From: Clostridia bacterium | Lineage (GTDB): Bacteria > Bacillota > Clostridia > Lachnospirales > Anaerotignaceae | Reading direction: 5' to 3' | Length of the DNA stretch: 64,000 nt | Assembly: GCA_022651385.1 (NCBI GenBank) | Contig: JALCQR010000011.1 | Coordinates: forward strand, 43,957 to 107,956 | Part shown: positions 61,621 to 64,000 of the stretch, piece after piece | Numbering within the stretch: position 1 is the first letter of the stretch | How the letters are laid out: each line of letters opens with the position of its first letter | Notes under the pieces: model-generated | The model's database searches: none | Told to the model about the DNA's origin: nothing | Seen by the model: only the letters and a program-made list of their open reading frames with translations | Translations under genes and position numbers: made by a program

Positions 61621-63141
61621 TTATCTCTTTTTAGCGTAAGCAGCATCAGCTACAGCTTTAACTTTTGCTCTTACTTCATCAGCATGTTTAGCTACAACAG
61701 GATCGTCTTCATAGAAGATATACTGAACTTTCTTTGCATTTTTGTCTCCAAGATAACGTGCCTTATAATCATTGAACAGCTCAAAGAATTTATTTCTCAG
61801 TAAGAACAGACCAATAAGGTTTGTAAATACAGGAACAATAAGAGTAATATCAACAATTGCCCAGAAAACATCTGCATTGTAACCGCCTAAAGTAATAGCA
61901 GAAACAATTACAAGGTTAGGGATTGGGAACACTAACTTGAATATGAAAAGAATCTTATCCCTAAGTACTGGTTTATATCTTAAACCATGGTTAATAACAG
62001 CACAGTAATATGTGAACCAGCCTGATGTTGTTGTTAAACCAAAGAATATTGCCATGATACCTATGAATAAAGAACCAAATTGTCCAAAAACTTTTGTATA
62101 AGCTAAGATTGTAAGTGTGGCACCTGTTTTCCCTGATGTCCAAGCTCCTGTGCAGAGAATAGAAAGTGCTGTAACAGAACAAACAATAAGTGTATCTGTA
62201 AATACTTCAAATGAACCCCAAAGTCCCTGTTTTACAGGATGTTCGCAGTTTGCAGAACCATGAATAAGAGGTGATGAGCCTTGGCCTGCTTCATTTGAGT
62301 TCATTGAACGAGAAAGACCTTTTGCAATAGTCTTTGAAACTGCTGCGCCTGTGAAACCACCTACAGCAGCAGTAGGAGTAAATGCTTTAGAAAAGATTAA
62401 ACCAAAAACTGATGGAAGATTTGGAATGTTTATAATAATAATTATTAAACCAAATATAACATAACCAACAGTCATAAAAGGAACAACTTTAGTAGCAAAC
62501 TTTGCTATACGAGGTGTGCCTTTCCAAATAATGTACCAAAGCGCTATAGAATAAAGAACTGTAACAAGTATCATATTAATGCCAAAACTTACATTAAGAA
62601 TCTCAGAAATTGTATACGCCTGAGAACCTCCGAAGAACTGAGCAATAAAACCGATACCAAATGCGAAAGCAAGGAAAGCACCAAACTTAATTCCCTGCTG
62701 AATATAGATACCTTTTTCCATAAAGTATGTTGCGCCGCCAAAGTAATTGCCTTTTTCATCCCTTGAACGGTAATGGCAGCCAAGTGTTATTTCAACACAC
62801 TTAATCATCATTCCGAAGAAAGCCCACAGCCAAAGCCAAAAAATAGAACCTGGGCCACCAACAGCTATTGCAGAAGCAACACCGCCGATATTACCGCAGC
62901 CTACGCATCCTCCAATAGCGATACAAACAGCCTCAAAAGGTGAAACCATACCTTCTTTTTTGTTATTAGCTTCTTTTGAAGTCACACTTCCGAGAGTATT
63001 TTTCATTATGTGTCCAAAGTGGGCAAATGGGAAAAATTTAGCTCTCAAAGTGAAGTAAAGACCAATAAAAAGAACAAAAACTAAGAATGGCTTACCCCAA
63101 AGAAGGTCGTCCAAATAATAAAGAACGTCAGCAAAAGTCAT
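61621..63141 (-). CDS. alsT: Sodium:alanine/glycine symporter (AGCS family)
   Basis: A 506-residue amino-acid:Na+ symporter with about ten to twelve membrane helices. AGCS motifs: GGCVGCGNIGGVASAIAVGGPGSIFWLWLWAFFGMMIKCVEITLG near residues 90-130, GATYFMEKGI, and the family signature SMNSNEAGQGSSPLIHGSA near residue 285. The C-terminal tail is charged (EVRAKVKAVADAAYAKKR). It takes up alanine or glycine with Na+. AGGAGGGGAATTAT precedes the ATG. Expression is probably controlled by the palindromes in the region upstream. Confidence 0.95.
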   Translation of the reverse strand: MTFADVLYYLDDLLWGKPFLVFVLFIGLYFTLRAKFFPFAHFGHIMKNTLGSVTSKEANNKKEGMVSPFEAVCIAIGGCVGCGNIGGVASAIAVGGPGSIFWLWLWAFFGMMIKCVEITLGCHYRSRDEKGNYFGGATYFMEKGIYIQQGIKFGAFLAFAFGIGFIAQFFGGSQAYTISEILNVSFGINMILVTVLYSIALWYIIWKGTPRIAKFATKVVPFMTVGYVIFGLIIIIINIPNLPSVFGLIFSKAFTPTAAVGGFTGAAVSKTIAKGLSRSMNSNEAGQGSSPLIHGSANCEHPVKQGLWGSFEVFTDTLIVCSVTALSILCTGAWTSGKTGATLTILAYTKVFGQFGSLFIGIMAIFFGLTTTSGWFTYYCAVINHGLRYKPVLRDKILFIFKLVFPIPNLVIVSAITLGGYNADVFWAIVDITLIVPVFTNLIGLFLLRNKFFELFNDYKARYLGDKNAKKVQYIFYEDDPVVAKHADEVRAKVKAVADAAYAKKR

Positions 63142-63230
63142 ATTATAATTCCCCTCCTAAATTTTCCACACGTAAAATGTGGAAATAAATGTGACAATTG
63201 TTCGGACATATGTCACTGTACGCCGTACAC
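63142..63230 (-). promoter_or_regulatory. palindrome-rich 5' leader of the alanine symporter
   Basis: Three dyads in 70 bp: TTTCCACA / TGTGGAAA (63163-63185, 7-nt loop) ending 13 bp upstream of the SD AGGAGGGG, GACATATGTC (63205-63214), and TGTACG-C-CGTACA (63217-63229). They form consecutive hairpins in the mRNA leader. No known riboswitch class fits; the glycine riboswitch motifs are absent. Confidence 0.55.
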
Positions 63231-63281
63231 CAGCAAACTATCTTAACGTTGCGCAATCATTAAAATATAGTTCTATCATAA

Positions 63282-63304
63282 ACTCTATAGTAAAGATAGA
63301 GTCA
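63282..63304 (-). promoter_or_regulatory. operator-overlapped promoter of the alanine symporter
   Basis: On the minus strand TTGACT (63299-63304) lies 19 bp before TATGAT, or 17 bp before TTTATG. The perfect dyad ACTCTAT-n7-ATAGAGT (63282-63302) covers the -35 and spacer. This is a typical repressor layout. Confidence 0.5.
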
Positions 63305-63757
63305 ATAAATTGGTTAGTTTTCAGCATGTTTTTTTATGTCAAAGGTATGCTCTTTCTGTTTTTTGTATATTTTTATGCACATTTTCTACTATTATTTTAT
63401 ATTTAACAAAAATTTATTGTACATTTTTTTTTGAGATTTTTATTGACATTTATTAAGTTTTGGAACTCACTTGTTTTAAGTACATGATATACTTTATTAT
63501 TCTCTAATCAAATAATCATAAAATAAATTTCATTCCAGAGTTACTGTAAAAATAAGTTAAAAAAAATGGGAAAAATGTTATTTTATGCAAATGTCTATTC
63601 TAAAAATACATTTACATAAAGTCAAAATTAAAGAAAATTAAAAAAATATAAAAAACGTTAAGCACATGCTTCTCATTCACATCAAAATATTAAAATGTTT
63701 GCAAATACATTTAATGTAAAACTTTATTTTCTTCTCAGTAATTAATGTATAAAAATA
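63305..63757. other. gene-free AT-rich stretch
   Basis: I find no supportable gene or RNA here. A TTGACA at 63443-63448 lies on the plus strand but no coding region follows it. A 75-residue open frame at 63179-63406 is biased toward Phe/Leu, lacks a ribosome-binding site and is treated as chance. Confidence 0.6.
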
Positions 63758-63780
63758 GCCCGTACATTTTTTGTACGGGC
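63758..63780 (-). terminator. terminator after the Cys/Met PLP-enzyme gene
   Basis: GCCCGTACA / TGTACGGGC with a T5 loop, 9-bp perfect stem; on the minus strand it is followed by TATTTTT. It lies 20 nt after the stop at 63801. Confidence 0.9.
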
Positions 63781-63800
63781 CTTTTAACAAATAAAAGATA

Positions 63801-64000
63801 TTATTTATATGCCTTTTCAAGTGCCTGAAGGAAATCACTTACAAGGTCTTCTGTGTTTTCGATACCTACTGAGATTCTGAGCATGCCGTCTGTGATTCCG
63901 AGAGCAAGTCTTTCATCTTTTGTAAGGTTTTCATGAGAGCTTGTAGGAGGATATGCAAATGTTGTTCTGTATCCGCCGAGTGTCATTGCGTAATGTGCAA
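63801..64000 (-). CDS. Trans-sulfuration PLP enzyme, C-terminal end (methionine gamma-lyase / cystathionine lyase type)
   Basis: Only the last 66 or so residues are inside the window. They read YAMTLGGYRTTFAYPPTSSH, then ENLTKDERLALGITDGMLRISVGIENTEDLVSDFLQALEKAYK, the C-terminus of Cys/Met-metabolism PLP enzymes. The SLGG-like segment followed by PxxSSH and RxSVGIE closes the cystathionine beta/gamma-lyase and methionine gamma-lyase branch rather than the O-acetylhomoserine sulfhydrylase branch of the metY at the other end. The exact reaction needs the missing N-terminal part, including the PLP Lys. Confidence 0.85.
   Translation of the reverse strand, partial: AHYAMTLGGYRTTFAYPPTSSHENLTKDERLALGITDGMLRISVGIENTEDLVSDFLQALEKAYK

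Noticed and set aside
63142..63304. Glycine riboswitch before the sodium:alanine symporter
   Set aside because: Such riboswitches precede this gene in some bacteria, but the conserved core blocks are not present on either strand.
63179..63406. 75-residue plus-strand open frame before the alanine symporter
   Set aside because: No ribosome-binding site, biased Phe/Leu/Tyr composition from AT-rich DNA, and it overlaps the symporter's palindromic leader.
1..64000. Prophage, insertion sequence, integron or origin of replication
   Set aside because: No transposase, integrase, phage structural gene, terminal repeats or DnaA-box cluster was seen.

Overview
The window is AT-rich, densely coded chromosomal DNA from an anaerobic, endospore-forming Gram-positive bacterium of the class Clostridia, most likely Lachnospirales-like. 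The evidence is the complete eight-gene spoIIIA operon, spoIVB, spo0A and a gerW-type gene, the clostridial xseA-xseB-ispA-dxs-tlyA-nadK-argR-recN order, GGAGG ribosome-binding sites throughout, and a very large 2-hydroxyacyl-CoA-dehydratase-activase-type protein. I see no prophage, insertion sequence, rRNA operon or CRISPR array. Most genes are on the minus strand.

Layout, left to right. 1-9.2 kb: start of rpsU, glgB-metY, then pepF, a small membrane protein, an acyl-ACP thioesterase, cardiolipin synthase and a conserved membrane-anchored protein. 9.3-13.6 kb: one 1428-residue activase/dehydratase-like protein. 13.8-20.4 kb: histidine operon hisZ-G-D-B-H-A-F-I-E behind a strong sigma-A promoter with a short leader. 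20.6-25.4 kb: a chloramphenicol-acetyltransferase-type gene, spo0A, spoIVB, mnmA and an XRE regulator. 25.5-34.5 kb: recN-argR-nadK-tlyA-dxs-ispA-xseB-xseA-nusB and an Asp23-family gene. 34.7-39.6 kb: spoIIIAA-AH. 39.7-44.5 kb: a LytTR regulator, then aroF-tyrA-aroA-SGNH hydrolase on the plus strand. 44.8-47.7 kb: a cobalamin-type radical SAM protein and a MATE exporter. 47.8-49.2 kb: metK behind a SAM-I riboswitch that itself lies 17 nt after a tRNA-Leu(CAG). 49.3-52.9 kb: an operon with a 99-residue orphan, a DUF1461 protein, a DUF2953 protein, gerW and a Card1-like CARF nuclease. 53-64 kb: split TauE/SafE pair, a DUF4080 radical SAM protein, nth, a flavin-oxidase/HxlR pair, a patatin, a cytidylate-kinase-like protein, MarR, YihY, an AI-2E-family permease, a sodium:alanine symporter and the 3' end of a second Cys/Met PLP enzyme.

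How the parts fit. The left and right ends and metK all touch methionine/sulfur metabolism (metY, a gamma-lyase-type enzyme, SAM synthetase under SAM control). The his and aro/tyr operons make amino acids. The middle joins isoprenoid and NADP supply, DNA repair and arginine control to the sporulation genes.

The most unusual points are: a Spo0A whose receiver keeps the phospho-acceptor Asp but has lost the acidic pair and the conserved Lys; a LytTR regulator next to spoIIIA whose receiver-like half has lost the acceptor; a CARF/PD-(D/E)XK nuclease coded directly after gerW with no CRISPR genes in view and Ser where the motif Glu is expected; a transcription-attenuator-like hairpin placed between promoter and SD of the MATE gene; and a 660-nt gene-free, palindrome-rich leader/operator region before the alanine symporter.
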